From the NCBI GenBank assembly GCA_030374805.1, contig JARGSG010000024.1:682001-746000 (forward strand): a stretch of 64,000 nucleotides of DNA, given 5' to 3'. The notes beneath the pieces are model-generated. The model made no database searches. It saw only the letters and a program-made list of their open reading frames with translations, and had not been told where the DNA came from. Positions 50,589 through 62,000 of the stretch are shown in pieces. This stretch comes from Gracilaria gracilis. Its lineage: Eukaryota; Rhodophyta; Florideophyceae; Gracilariales; Gracilariaceae. Within the stretch, counting starts at the first letter, position 1, and each line of letters starts with the position of its first letter. Both the position numbers and the translations under genes were made by a program.

Positions 50589-52394
50589 ATGACCACCCCC
50601 ACGCGCTTCGGCGAGCTCATCAACCTGCTCAAGGAGGAGTACGATCGCGTGTCTACCGAGAATGCTAGCTACAAGTCCATCCGCGCCGACTGGAGTCGCA
50701 AGGTCGACGAGCAGGCCTCCGAGCTCAACTCCATGCTATCCGAATTCCATGACCTGGAACGCAAGCACCAGCTCGTTAAGGAGCAGTACGAGGCCGAGAT
50801 CCTACGCCTCAAGGCCCACCCACAGCAGCCGCCCACCCAGCCGCAGCCGCCGCCGCCGCAGCCGCAACCGCCTCAGCCGCAACCGCCACCTCAGCAGCCC
50901 CCTGCCGCCCAGAAACGTCCGCCGTCGTACGCGCCGTTGCAGTCCGAGCCGCAGACTATCTCACCCATGTTTGCATCGCGTCCGCTTCCGCACCAGGGCG
51001 CCGTTGCCGTTGCTGCTGCTGCCGCTGCCGCTGCACTTCCCACCCCGCAACCACCCGCTGCCTTGCGTCCTATGATGTCTACATTACCCACTGCCGCCAC
51101 TGCGGGCCCCGTGGGTGCCAGTGCCCCTCCCACCGCCATTCCGTCTCTTAATAATGCACCCGCCTTGTCCAGGGGCACCGTGGCGCCGCCGTCCATGATG
51201 CAATCCAAGATGCCTTCTATGAGCATTGGACACCACACTGGCGCCCCTCGAGATGCCTCTTTGACCCATTCTCTCAAGAAGGATGTGCCCATGCCCTTGC
51301 AGCAGAGTATCAATGCGCCTTCTATGATGGTACCGTCCGCTGCCTCGCCTTTCGTCCAGTCGCAGCAGCGACCTCCTGTTATCTCTACCGCGTCTAATCC
51401 GCCTCTGTCGCAGGCGGAAGATGACTGGTTGGTGTATCAAGGATCTGGCTCGCTTACCGCCATGAAAGTTCAACTGCAGCATACAATGCCGCTTGAATCC
51501 GTTGTGTGTTGCGTTCGCTATAGCTGGGATGGTCGCTATCTTGCCACGGGCTCCAATCACGCCGCTCATATCTTTGATACCACCACCGGACAAAAGGTAG
51601 GCACCTTTGCGAAGGATGACGGTACCCCCGTGGATATGTCAGGACCCGATCGTTATGTCCGCGCCGTGTGTTTCTCGCCGGACGGCAATTGGCTCATTAC
51701 TGGTGCTGAAGATCATATGGTCAAGGTTTGGGACGTTCGCAATCGAAAGGTCAAGCATCGTTTGATGGGCCATGGAACGGATATATATTCCGTTGATGCT
51801 AGCGCCAATAGTCGCTTCATTATATCTGGATCGGGTGACAAGAGAGCTAAACTGTGGAATCTGGAAACCGGCAAGTTGCTCAATACGCTTGGAGGCGAAT
51901 ATGGGCCGTCAGACGGCATTACTTCGGTGGCCGTGTCGCCCTCAAGTCAACATGTTGCTGCTGGCTCACTTGATAAGGTTGTGCGTGTGTGGGATGCAGA
52001 TTCAGGTCGTTTGGTTCGCCAATTTGAGGGGCACACTGATTCTGTCTACTCTGTAGCGTTCTCACCGGATGGAAGGCTATTACTGTCTGGATCGCTCGAT
52101 CGCACGCTCAAGTTGTGGGACCTTTCCGCGCTGCCGACCAGTAATTGTTGCCGCATGTCATTCCCGGGACATAGGGACTTTGTACTTTCTGTGACGTTCA
52201 GTCCAAACGGCCAATGGTTGATTTCCGGATCGAAAGATCGCACGGTTCAGTTTTGGGACCCGCGACAACCCAGTATGTGTTTGATGTTACAAGGACATAA
52301 GAATTCGGTCATCAGTATTGCGCACGACCCATCCAGTAAGGCACTCGCCACTGGATCAGGTGATTGTCGTTCTAGAACGTGGTTGTATTCATAG
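50589..52394 (+). CDS. TUP1/Groucho-like WD40 transcriptional corepressor
   Basis: The ATG at 50589 gives 601 residues; the frame is open much further upstream, but that stretch is not protein-like. Residues 1-80 form a helical domain (FGELINLLKEEYDRV, ELNSMLSEFHDLERKHQLVKEQYE) that resembles the Tup1 N-terminal tetramerisation domain that binds Ssn6/Cyc8. A Gln/Pro- and Ala-rich middle follows. From about residue 290 to the end there are seven WD40 repeats with clear GH/WD pairs (for example VRVWDADSG and LKLWDLSAL), forming a beta-propeller. Tup1-type proteins repress transcription by joining DNA-bound factors to histone deacetylases and nucleosomes in the nucleus. Order and length agree well with the family. 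Another WD40 scaffold cannot be excluded without a search, but the N-terminus favours Tup1. Confidence 0.88.
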   Translation: MTTPTRFGELINLLKEEYDRVSTENASYKSIRADWSRKVDEQASELNSMLSEFHDLERKHQLVKEQYEAEILRLKAHPQQPPTQPQPPPPQPQPPQPQPPPQQPPAAQKRPPSYAPLQSEPQTISPMFASRPLPHQGAVAVAAAAAAAALPTPQPPAALRPMMSTLPTAATAGPVGASAPPTAIPSLNNAPALSRGTVAPPSMMQSKMPSMSIGHHTGAPRDASLTHSLKKDVPMPLQQSINAPSMMVPSAASPFVQSQQRPPVISTASNPPLSQAEDDWLVYQGSGSLTAMKVQLQHTMPLESVVCCVRYSWDGRYLATGSNHAAHIFDTTTGQKVGTFAKDDGTPVDMSGPDRYVRAVCFSPDGNWLITGAEDHMVKVWDVRNRKVKHRLMGHGTDIYSVDASANSRFIISGSGDKRAKLWNLETGKLLNTLGGEYGPSDGITSVAVSPSSQHVAAGSLDKVVRVWDADSGRLVRQFEGHTDSVYSVAFSPDGRLLLSGSLDRTLKLWDLSALPTSNCCRMSFPGHRDFVLSVTFSPNGQWLISGSKDRTVQFWDPRQPSMCLMLQGHKNSVISIAHDPSSKALATGSGDCRSRTWLYS

Positions 52395-52848
52395 CCGCAT
52401 CGTTGATGATGGGCGTCAGGATTGTTTAATTCCCTCCATTTGCAAATTGGTGTAGAAGAAGATGCTTTAGATAGCTTAGAACTTTGTGAGGATTGTTGTG
52501 GAATCATCCTCTGATGGGGCGCAGCTTATTCTGACTACTCTTGTCTTTATAGCTATGCGCCGTTTAGTAGAAAGGCCTGGACAACTGATCCGTGCCCGAT
52601 TTACAGATCTGAGAAGGCAGACTTATTATTATTAATGCCACTCTTGATGCATCCAACCTGGATCGGAAAACCCCAACTCCACGCAGAGCCCAAGCGTAAA
52701 GGTGACTTTGTACATCAAGTGCTGTGGCTCTTCGCGGCTCCACGCGGCTCCTCGCGGCTCCTCGCACGTGTAACTAATATTAAGCCTCGAACGACGTTTC
52801 GTACGTACATCTCGAGAACACATGCGAGCAATAATACAAGACAGATCG
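52395..52848. other. Intergenic, convergent gene ends
   Basis: This gap lies between the ends of the TUP1-like and NOP14 genes. A short degenerate repeat of CGCGGCTCC(T/A) units lies at 52733-52765. Nothing else stands out. Confidence 0.5.
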
Positions 52849-55200
52849 TCACCATTTCTTTCCACTCAGCTTCTTCTGTCGCTTCTCAGCAGCTCTCCAT
52901 GTTGACCGTTGCGTCTCGAAGAAAGCTCGTACAGTCTTATCTCTAGCATCGCGATCTTCTCGAACAAGACTGTCCGCGGCAGCCATCTCAGCTGCATGCA
53001 ACTCTGCTTCCCTTCGAACATCCCGAGCAAGCCCACGCTCCTCCTTCTTCAAAGCTCGGTGAATTCTTTTTGCGGAAGCAGCAACGTCTCCATTCGAAAT
53101 GGCATCATATGTGCTCCTTGGTCGTTTGCGGAAAACGCCGTTCTCGCTCGAAAATCGAGGGTTTCTAAGCTTGAAGGATGGTTTGTTGTCGCTCTTTGCG
53201 TAGAACTGTAGAGGAAGCCTCCCTCTTCGTGCCCTCCCACAAATGGTTTTCATCCGACTTGCAATGTCTTGGGATAGCCTGTCTAATGGAAGTTTGGAGA
53301 AAATTATATCTGCATGGGGTACTTGGCCAGAGAAGGTGAGCTCTTCTGCAAAGCATATCGCTGCGTTAATTACTTTGGTGGAGATAACCTTTTCCTCAAC
53401 GTCAGAGCCTGATAAAATCATTGCAACTTCTGACAAGCATAATCCTTGGTTCGATGATTCATGAGAATTCTTGAGCACAGTGGACAACTTCCCAACTCCA
53501 GCAGAAGCGAGCAAAACTTCTTTCGTGAACACAGCGAGTTGTGGAGAGAAGCGTTCCGCCTGAGCAAGCATTTCAATCAATACATTCGCCACGAGTACCC
53601 CTAAGGCAACGTCCCCCAGAGATTTCATTCGCTCCATTGATAGAGCTTCCGACAACAGGATCTGCAGTGGGGTTGATACGGGATGTCGTGCATCAGAAGC
53701 CGGGAAAAGGGCGCCTACAGCGCGCAGAACCATTACATCATATGTCCCCCACCGTTCGCAAAGGCTACCCTTGCCTTCAACGAGAGCCGAGTAAGACTGC
53801 AAGACATGCCGACGCCCCCATGCATTGACAACCTGTTCAAACCCAAGTTTGTGCACATAAGCGACGAGCATATCAATCTCAGCCAGAGCCACAGAAAAGC
53901 GTTGGTTCACCGTACAGAGAGACACTGCTCTTTGCAATGCAAGTTCTGACAGACGGATTAACTTTGGACGGTTCTTACCAGGATTAAGGGAAGCCGCAAA
54001 ACATTTGACGAGCCTGTCCATTATCAACGAACGCTGTTGAACAGTGGTACCTTCGAACAGTTTCTGCAGATCAGCCTCACTGACGGGTGCCTTTTTGTAT
54101 ACGAACGGTAAATCCTTGACTCCGTCCCCCTGCACAGCAAGCAAATCATTAGCGTGCAGGTCTCTATGGCTTTGACGGGCACTCTCAACCACCGCGCTTT
54201 CAGGCTCGGCTTCAGAATCACTTTCTTCGACAGATTCTTCACTATCAGTGTGATAGGCAGGAAAATCGTCGTTCAGATCGTCCGCACTGGATTTGACTCC
54301 ACGTCTCTGCTCATCGTCAATATCGTCAATGTTGTTCATGCGGGCGTTTCGGAGCTTTTCCATCTTCTCTAGTTGCTCCTTCTGTCGCTGGGCTCTCTCC
54401 TCTTCAGTAAGAAGTCGTTCAGAAGGTGCTGCGCGTTTCTCCTGCGCAAGTTGTTGGTACACATCTTCATATCGGAAGGACTGGTTCCCTTTCTGTTCTC
54501 CAGACGTTTGGCGGGGTTCCTCATCAAAGATCGATGTGTCCTTAGAAGCAATGGGCTTCAGCGTGAGTTTTGGTTTCTTCGAAGGAGTTCGTGAATTGGA
54601 TTGGGCCAAAAGTTGCATAATCTGAGGGAGCTTCTCATCTAGTTGCATTGTCTGCTCTTCAGTCTGGTGCTTAATATGCTGTCGCAATGTTTTAAACATT
54701 TTGCTCTTCTCAATTACTTCGTGCATAACTTCTCTCTTTGTGCGAGGTTCAACTTGTGACTGCTGATCGCGTTCATCGTCAACTTGTTTGACAGAAAAAA
54801 AAGGTTGTTCATCCTCATCTGGGGGCCCATCAAGCACTGAACCTTCATCACCATCTGAAAGTTCCGGTTCATCCATGTGTTCGAGAGAAGGAAATGGTTC
54901 AGCTTCGCCATCACTGTGTTGGTCATCATTTAAAGAGAAGTGAGCAGTTTTCTTGATTCGCTTCGCACGTTCGCGTTGCAACCGGAACAAGTAGCGCGAT
55001 TGGTCATCTAGACGTGGGTCCTTCTCTCCAATGCGATTGTCGAAGACACGGTTGGTCGAAGGTTTCTGTTTTCGATGCAACTTCTTTCTTTCGGTGGTGC
55101 GATGGAGCTTCTGCCATTGCTCATCAAAAGGATTTGCAGGTCGAGAGGTGGACTTCTTGGACGCTACTCGCAACAAAGATTGCTTGCGTTTCGAAGGCAT
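52849..55200 (-). CDS. NOP14: Nucleolar protein NOP14
   Basis: The ATG at 55200 gives 783 residues starting MPSKRKQS; a longer frame from 55371 starts with GTG. The N-terminus has the NOP14 pattern: NPFDEQWQK, then a basic stretch, then FDNRIGEKDPRLDDQSRYLFRLQRER with short blocks. A long acidic, charged middle follows (SEESVEESDSEAEPE), with DLPFVYKKAPVSEADLQKLF as a further family landmark. The C-terminal half is helical and ends in a basic, Lys-rich run. NOP14 belongs to the small-subunit processome and, with NOC4, is needed for 18S rRNA maturation and 40S export in the nucleolus. The length is close to that of yeast and animal NOP14. No defect is seen. Confidence 0.93.
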   Translation of the reverse strand: MPSKRKQSLLRVASKKSTSRPANPFDEQWQKLHRTTERKKLHRKQKPSTNRVFDNRIGEKDPRLDDQSRYLFRLQRERAKRIKKTAHFSLNDDQHSDGEAEPFPSLEHMDEPELSDGDEGSVLDGPPDEDEQPFFSVKQVDDERDQQSQVEPRTKREVMHEVIEKSKMFKTLRQHIKHQTEEQTMQLDEKLPQIMQLLAQSNSRTPSKKPKLTLKPIASKDTSIFDEEPRQTSGEQKGNQSFRYEDVYQQLAQEKRAAPSERLLTEEERAQRQKEQLEKMEKLRNARMNNIDDIDDEQRRGVKSSADDLNDDFPAYHTDSEESVEESDSEAEPESAVVESARQSHRDLHANDLLAVQGDGVKDLPFVYKKAPVSEADLQKLFEGTTVQQRSLIMDRLVKCFAASLNPGKNRPKLIRLSELALQRAVSLCTVNQRFSVALAEIDMLVAYVHKLGFEQVVNAWGRRHVLQSYSALVEGKGSLCERWGTYDVMVLRAVGALFPASDARHPVSTPLQILLSEALSMERMKSLGDVALGVLVANVLIEMLAQAERFSPQLAVFTKEVLLASAGVGKLSTVLKNSHESSNQGLCLSEVAMILSGSDVEEKVISTKVINAAICFAEELTFSGQVPHADIIFSKLPLDRLSQDIASRMKTICGRARRGRLPLQFYAKSDNKPSFKLRNPRFSSENGVFRKRPRSTYDAISNGDVAASAKRIHRALKKEERGLARDVRREAELHAAEMAAADSLVREDRDARDKTVRAFFETQRSTWRAAEKRQKKLSGKKW

Positions 55201-56380
55201 TGCTATTCTTGTATCGAAGTCCCTGATGGACACTCGCACGGAGAACGAAACCAACAAGTAGATAGTTGTGTTTGTACGCTGGAGAGTGACTTTTGCTTGT
55301 TCGTGCTTCTGTGCGTGGCCAAGAAGGTGGTTCATATACGAAGGTAGAACGTGCACCAGGGACGACGACACAGCTGTCTAAAGTAGGCCCTTCACCCTTG
55401 TACAGGTCACAGGTTTGGGATCTATAGTACAGTACACGTTTCATGTTTGGGTAGAATATTCAGGGAATATGTAATGTATTAATTCATGATTAATTTAAGA
55501 AATCAATATTGCATGGTACGTGTAAAGCTTGTTCTCTTCAAGTGGGGATTGGCAAAACAAGTGGCATTTGCGCAATTGACAAGATAATATCATGTCAGAG
55601 ATTGTCTCAATCCCTATTTATTGGGTATCGAGACCCCTACTGACAGATTTTGTCAGTCTCCCTTAACAGTTGTCAGAATTGTTGATCCCTCATGCCACTT
55701 TTGATGGTACAGTAGAAGCAAGTCGAAATGCCTTGAAGACTTTACCTTGTAAACATTACCCTTGTAATCCAGCTACTGTTGTACTACAACTGTATGCAGT
55801 AGCCTCCTTGTCTCAAAAAGAGTTCAAAGAGGCAGTTCGTTGTAGTGGTGACGTTAACATACAGAAGGGTATTGACAGAAAGCAAGCAGGAAACCAAACT
55901 CGATGGGAAAACGCCCCTTTTCTTTTCTCGGTTGATCTTGAGGCAAATTCCCCCTTACGAAAGCGGCATATGCGCTTGTATGCACAACAAAAAAACAAAG
56001 TTGTCCATTCAAATGCACCGATACGTACGTCGACAAAACATGAAGCTGCCTCCAATGTAGTTTGAGTCAAGAGTAAAACATGAATTGGCAAGGTGTACCT
56101 GTTTGCCAATACTTCTACGCTCAAATATGTCAATGCGCCTTTGAAGTAAGCTGGCGTTTTTGTGAGTCCTCATGGCCAAATCTACGGACTAGCTTTGGTA
56201 TGGCTCCCTTAGAGGCAGATACTCATTACAAACAGCAAAAGGGGTACGTCTCACTCTGGGCTCCTCGGTACGGTATTAAGCTTCCGCCGTTATTCTGACA
56301 TTTTGTTGCCTGGGTGTCGAAGAACAAAGTGTAGGTAGATCTACATGTATAGTACCCTTGTATATTATAGTATGATTCAA
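55201..56380. other. Gene-free stretch upstream of NOP14
   Basis: No supported gene. TACCCTTGTA occurs at 55757-55766 and 56353-56362. A short hairpin CTGACA-gatttt-TGTCAG lies near 55639-55656. Open frames are short and lack family features. Confidence 0.45.
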
Positions 56381-56590
56381 ATGACGACGAAATGTCCATC
56401 GGAAGAGGGGGGATAAAGACGACCAAAAAGAGATGTAGAACATGTAGTCTTGCCCTGCCCTCTTACAAACTCTTCTAGGTGAGAAGAGCTGCCAAGTAAG
56501 GCCGAACGAAGTCAAAAGTCGGTTAGAGAATTGAATAGACAATGGCCACAGAAGTTTTTAGCCTTCTTAAGGAAAGAAAACTTTGTATAG
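56381..56590 (+). pseudogene. Non-LTR retrotransposon remnant, 3' end of ORF2, decayed
   Basis: One plus-strand frame, with two internal stops, carries RDVEHVVLPCPLTNSSR and later WPQKFLAFLRKENF, aligned with the element ends at 20819-21079 and 28979-29176. The in-frame stops show it is dead. Confidence 0.65.
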
Positions 56591-57475
56591 ACAAAGTCTT
56601 CCTCTAATTCTAGTAATAGAACAATTAAAGTCCACAAAGAGAGAGAGAGAGAGAGAGAGAGACGACGACAACGATAAAAGATCGCATCGCGAGCTTTGTG
56701 TGTTCATATATATATGCGAACATTTCTACGCTTGTGTACTGCAACTATGTTGGTACCCAACTTCCCTATGAAACAGTTTGCAAGAGCAACAAGGCCAAAA
56801 ATTGTGCATGGTAGATCATCAAAGTCAATGATTCACTGCGACCAACAAGTACGCATGCCACGGAGTTCTCGCGGGTCTATTTCCTATGGCCATTTCCTCT
56901 GCATTCTTCTGCTTCCATAAACCAATGAAGAGCTTTTGGAAGGAAAACAATCACATGATACTGCCACCGCTTCAATGCGGCTCTGTGACGATGGCTCAAA
57001 GTGATGGTGTCTGACCACTGCTCACGATGATCATGAATCGTCACGATGAACGTGGTGATCTTCACGATGAAATTCTGAGGATGATTCTGTTCGAGACACA
57101 CTTAGTTTCTCTAGCCCACAAGTATCGAAAAGAATGCACAAAACTATATCGAAAGAAGAGTTTTTGACCGCAACAATTCGCCCTGTTTATTAAATGCGAA
57201 ACAAGGGGAGTATTAACACACGATTGCGTTGTAGGAAAGCTATGGGACTGCCTTCCTGGCTGGACGCATGTTGTTGATGCTAGCAGATGTAGCTCGTTGT
57301 ATATGTAATTTTGATGAAGTGGGTCCTGTACTCTCCTAGATGACAAAGCTCGATATGTTCCTTGTTTTCCAGGCGATGAGAACGTATACGGCCACAATGG
57401 AAATCCTCTGGCAAGTATTGTTGATGCTTCTCTGGCTTACTGAAGTTCAGATTCTCTTCTGAAGAACTAATCTGG
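56591..57475. other. Intergenic upstream of the vWA gene
   Basis: This stretch holds a GA microsatellite at 56639-56662 and no supported gene. Confidence 0.5.
56639..56662 (+). repeat. (GA)n microsatellite
   Basis: About twelve GA units in a row. Confidence 0.9.
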
Positions 57476-57483
57476 TATAAAAG
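57476..57483 (+). promoter_or_regulatory. TATA box of the vWA gene
   Basis: TATAAAAG lies about 105-110 bp upstream of the ATG at 57587. It is a close match to the consensus. Confidence 0.6.
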
Positions 57484-57586
57484 AGCTCCTCCGCCGTTCT
57501 CTGTGAGAAAGGTCTTCTGGAGCACAAGCACGAGAAGTCATCAGAGTGGACAAAACCGATATCAAGAATACAGACATTGTCGAAAA

Positions 57587-59029
57587 ATGAAGAGTGTCTT
57601 CTTTTCAGCTGCTCTTGTTCTCTTGGCTGCTGTTTCATTCTTTGAGCACACTGAAGCATGTGGCACAGTAACCCTTACTTTGGCTGATAACGGTCCAGGA
57701 CTCGCCGTCAATCTTGAAGTTAAACTGGATAGAGCGGCTTTCGCGGATACCCTCGTCGATGTTGATGTCAGCGCTGTCTACACCACAGATACTTCCGTGG
57801 ATCCATTCTCCGCCCCCGGAAATACGGCTTCTCTTAACGCACGCGAACTGGTCTACACGGATCAATGGTCTTTCATGCCTACAGAAACCGGAAATGTTAA
57901 GGTCCAGATTCCGTACATTCGTGCACATGGAGAATATGACTTCTGTTGTGGAAGTATTGAGGGAGAGATAGGGTATGGCACTGGTGGATCTGTTCGAACC
58001 TTCGAGTCACGGTTGAGCCCAAGAGATGGGGAAGATATTGCGCTGGTAATTGACTCTACTGGCAGCATGCAAGATGACATTGATCAGGTGCGAAGATTCT
58101 CGAGAGACTTGGTCAGTTCAACTTTCGATTCTGGCTCTTCCGTACGATTTGCGATAGTCCAGTACAATGACCCTGTTGATGGCTGTGGTTTTGATGCCAG
58201 CGTCGTCATGCCGTTCTCTTCGAACGAAGAAGAAATCCTGGAAGCTATCGGTCGTTTTCCTGTGAGGTGTGGGGGAGATCATCCTGAGCACGTTTATGAT
58301 GGAATCCTCCAAGCGCTCAACCTCGACTGGCGCACCTGTTCCATAAGTTCTACTATTACTATGGGTGACGCACCGCCGAAAGACCCGGAACCTGGTACAG
58401 GGCTAACTGAGGATATCATTATTGATATTGCCAACTCTGTGAACGTGGGAGCTAATACGGACCCTTTTATACCGGTACGTACATTGGACCGCTCTGAAGT
58501 ATCTCTCAATAGCACTTCCCGCCAACTTGTTACATCGGGCGACAGGATTAGGGTCAAAGTTCCGGGAGCTCATCCGTTGAACATGATTCTCATCGGTTCC
58601 GATGCTAGCACAGAGAGGTCTTTTACAGCTCTCGCGGAAGGTACCGGTGGAAAATTGTTCAAAGCAGATGGCTCGAGTAATATCGTCGAAGTCCTCACCG
58701 AGGCGATTTCCGCATCACTTCCAGATCCTACACCAGTGCCCGTAATCACCAACACAGAAGATCTTGTAGCGAGTTTGCAATGCGGCTCTCCGAGTGATCC
58801 CGAGTACAAAGTGATCATAGCAAACCCGAACTCGTTCCCGGTCAAATTTACTTGGCGTGATTTCCGATCAGGTGCAAGGGGAGGTGGAGTTGTTAGTCCT
58901 CCGAGTACAGTTGTCTCTGTGAGGAAGCGAGGTGGCCTAGTGTTTTCTCTGACTTGGGAACAGGTTGAAAATGGTAGGTTCAAGACGCAGACATTCCCGT
59001 TTTCGTCAATTCCGGCTTGTTCTAGTTGA
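57587..59029 (+). CDS. Secreted von Willebrand factor A-domain protein
   Basis: The ATG at 57587 starts a strong signal peptide (FFSAALVLLAAVSFFEHTEA) and gives 480 residues; an upstream frame from 57503 would bury it. After cleavage, Cys-containing sequence of about 120 residues resembles a small beta-sandwich. A vWA domain spans about 150-385, with a MIDAS metal site of the DxSxS-like form (DSTGS, Asp156) and RFAIVQYNDP, and GDAPP where the later MIDAS residue is expected. A second Cys-containing region and a C-terminal Cys (SIPACSS) close it. No membrane anchor is seen, so it is probably secreted or part of the cell wall matrix. vWA domains bind proteins or sugars through a divalent metal. 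The partner here is unknown. Confidence 0.85.
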   Translation: MKSVFFSAALVLLAAVSFFEHTEACGTVTLTLADNGPGLAVNLEVKLDRAAFADTLVDVDVSAVYTTDTSVDPFSAPGNTASLNARELVYTDQWSFMPTETGNVKVQIPYIRAHGEYDFCCGSIEGEIGYGTGGSVRTFESRLSPRDGEDIALVIDSTGSMQDDIDQVRRFSRDLVSSTFDSGSSVRFAIVQYNDPVDGCGFDASVVMPFSSNEEEILEAIGRFPVRCGGDHPEHVYDGILQALNLDWRTCSISSTITMGDAPPKDPEPGTGLTEDIIIDIANSVNVGANTDPFIPVRTLDRSEVSLNSTSRQLVTSGDRIRVKVPGAHPLNMILIGSDASTERSFTALAEGTGGKLFKADGSSNIVEVLTEAISASLPDPTPVPVITNTEDLVASLQCGSPSDPEYKVIIANPNSFPVKFTWRDFRSGARGGGVVSPPSTVVSVRKRGGLVFSLTWEQVENGRFKTQTFPFSSIPACSS

Positions 59030-62000
59030 TCTTGAACAAATCTCTGTGTGAATCACAATGAGATCGCGAAGCCTGAATCCAAGGGCCTTGGCACCCTTTC
59101 ACAATAAAGTACGAGCCTAGGGCTATAGGAATGAGAAGGCATTTGCTTTCATCTTCCTGGGTCCTTCGAACGACGTTTTCTTTTAATGCGAATATACATC
59201 CTCCAATTATTAGTAGTGTGAAATAAGATACTTTGAAGTAATAATGTGCTTCGGCTGGGAACATGCTACTCACCTTCAGGTGGTGTTCCTTCCATTGAAC
59301 GTTTACTTGATCAAAGCGAAATGAGAGCGTCAATGGATCTTCAACGGAGGTCAACAACCCAAGAAAACTTCAGTGAGCGTTCGTCGGGCGGTTCTATGAC
59401 ACCAAACGGGAAACTGGAAAGGGTAAATTGGTGGAATCGAAGATGGGGATTTACAGTCAACGATATTTTATATCTCTATATGAACAACGCCCGTGAAACA
59501 AATTCGGGTTTAGATATATAAACACAGACGCTATCCGTCAGAACCATTAATCAACAAAACCCCGTAAGTCGACAATGCTAGGCTTTTCCTTATTTCCAGC
59601 ATTTCACCGTCAACCTCGACAATCCGATGGACTTTTAGCATTGTATCTCCCTCTCTACCCCAACTAATGTACCAATACGTCATGTACACAGTAGACCTTC
59701 CACGTTTTTATTGTAATACAACGCAGTTACGACATCTACCTTCGAAGGTATTGGGTCCGTCCAAAAATCCCAAGAGTCCCAGACGCCAAGTTGACGAGCA
59801 AATTAAAAGCGCGCACGTGGAAGTTCTTGTTGCCGAAGACTTGGCGTCTAAACGAGGTCGGCCGCACCCCGTAAAAGCGCCAAGTCTTTGGCACCAAAGA
59901 CCTTTCGTGTAAGTAAAACGCATCTTTGTTTCCCAAACGCATAACATCATGCAAGGCATATGAACAAATTTTCACTCCTGCTCTCACAGCAACTTTCTTT
60001 TATGCACGCTCAAAACGTAGTCATCTTGTTCTGCCCCAAGCCGCTTGTATTCTATACTTCTTCTTATTCGTCATCGCAAAAACAAACGCCGAAAACACAC
60101 GCAAATTTAAGGAAAGAAAAAAACCTAATGTGTCTGCGCTTGAAGATTGTACGCCCGCATTTGCACACAAAACCATAACTGCGTCTGTTTTGGTGTGTAA
60201 CAGACGCAAATTATATTTTTCCAACAAATTTCGACAAAGCAGCGTTCTTTGGTGATCTCCTCCCTTGATTTTCTGCAGAGCGTTCAAGCAACAGACATGG
60301 TTCACCGTTTTAAATATCCATCACCACGTGGGGAACAAAACCAATGCTACACACTGAGGGTTTTTAGGTCTAGCTCTGTAATACATGAAGACCAGAGATG
60401 TAGAATATTCTCCCTGCCAAATATTTGAAACTACTTTTTCTTTTCTATACCAGTGCCTGGATTCCAATTGAAGTTCTTTCGTATGTGACGCAACACATTT
60501 TTCATTAACAATTTAGAATTAAATGGCCGACAGAGCCATACATGAAAGAACTTTTTGCATTAATGGAGGAAAATAGAATCCATGGATATGTACTTTAAGG
60601 AATGTTTGGTTGAAGTGATGGCGTTCGACTCAATGTACCAAACTTTAAAGATCTCGACACGCAAACGCATTCTACAACAAAATGACGCAACGAGTTGTAG
60701 CAACCAATCTGTTAGTTTGAAATTTTAAAAGTGAAGTCATACATGCAATTTTTGTGGAGCAACGCCTTTGGCGGGAAAAGCGCAGGCTTACAAGGACGTT
60801 TGGAATCTTCCCCTTGACAGGGCAGCACAGCAAACGGAGCACTTTGAAATTGACACAGCTAAGCCGGGTGTAAACCCTAGGTCAAACCACCATGACAAAG
60901 ATCGGAGCGTGACGCTGATTAGTAGTCGGTAGCGATCCACGTGTTCACACGGTCACGAGATGAGTCCTCAAAAGAGAGTAGCACGGCAACGACAAGGTGT
61001 CGGAAACGAGCCACTGCAAACAAGGCAAAAAGACAAACCCAAAAAAGAGACAACGCGAACCACCAGAGTGGGGAAAAGAGAGAGAGAATAAAGCAAACCC
61101 AATACAAAGGCGAGTATAGGACAATAGGTCAGAACGAGACACACAAATAGTGGTTATACTCTGAGTGCCACAAGGGTGGGTAACTATACGGGAAGAACAC
61201 GGTCTTCACTTTACTTGGAGGTGAAAAACCCGCGAAGGCGTGATAGTTAGAGCCAAAAAGCCCTTGCTTCGCAAGGGGCAATTTACTTGGGGGAGCGATG
61301 CTCAACCCTCTAAGTACTGAGCTCGGCGCACCACTGACAGTGGGTGCGCCGGTCAAAATAATCTATAAAACATCTAAGTAAATACAGCAATGCTAGGTGC
61401 ACTGCCTCCGGCATATCCGTGCTACACGTGTGCTATTCACACCCGCTAAGCGGCGCCTCGAGCCGTGCAATCCACTTGTACATGTGTGGAAATTACCTCA
61501 GCAAGGTGACACGCTAATGGCGGTGTAGTTCATATATATCTACTAACGCATGATGCGGAAATTAACAAAGTACCTCAATTCGCCTCCAAGGAGCGTTGTC
61601 CTTCATATCCCTCTCCTTAAGAGTGAGCCACGCCGTCGCGATGGCAGGTCGAACTCCCAACGATGGGTACAAATGCACATCCCCGAGGTCTTCGGATTCC
61701 ATCTCGCCTCGCGAAGATCAAGTCACTACCACTCGACAGTGCCAACCTCGCTTCCGCGACAACCATTCCTGTTCAACACAGTGTGCTTCTCGCTGTAGCG
61801 GTGCGCTCCCTGTTTCCAGGTCCATGAAACACGGTGCGGGTTAGCTGATTCAAGTCTGAGTCGCTCCATGGAAGTGGTTCTCAAATTTCTTTGAATCTCC
61901 CTCGATATGAAAGGTTTCGACCCACAGCCAAGTAGAAGAACCATTGCAGTCACGCGAGTCCGCGGTACATAGCCCTGAGAAGGTGTGCAGCTCGTTTCGA

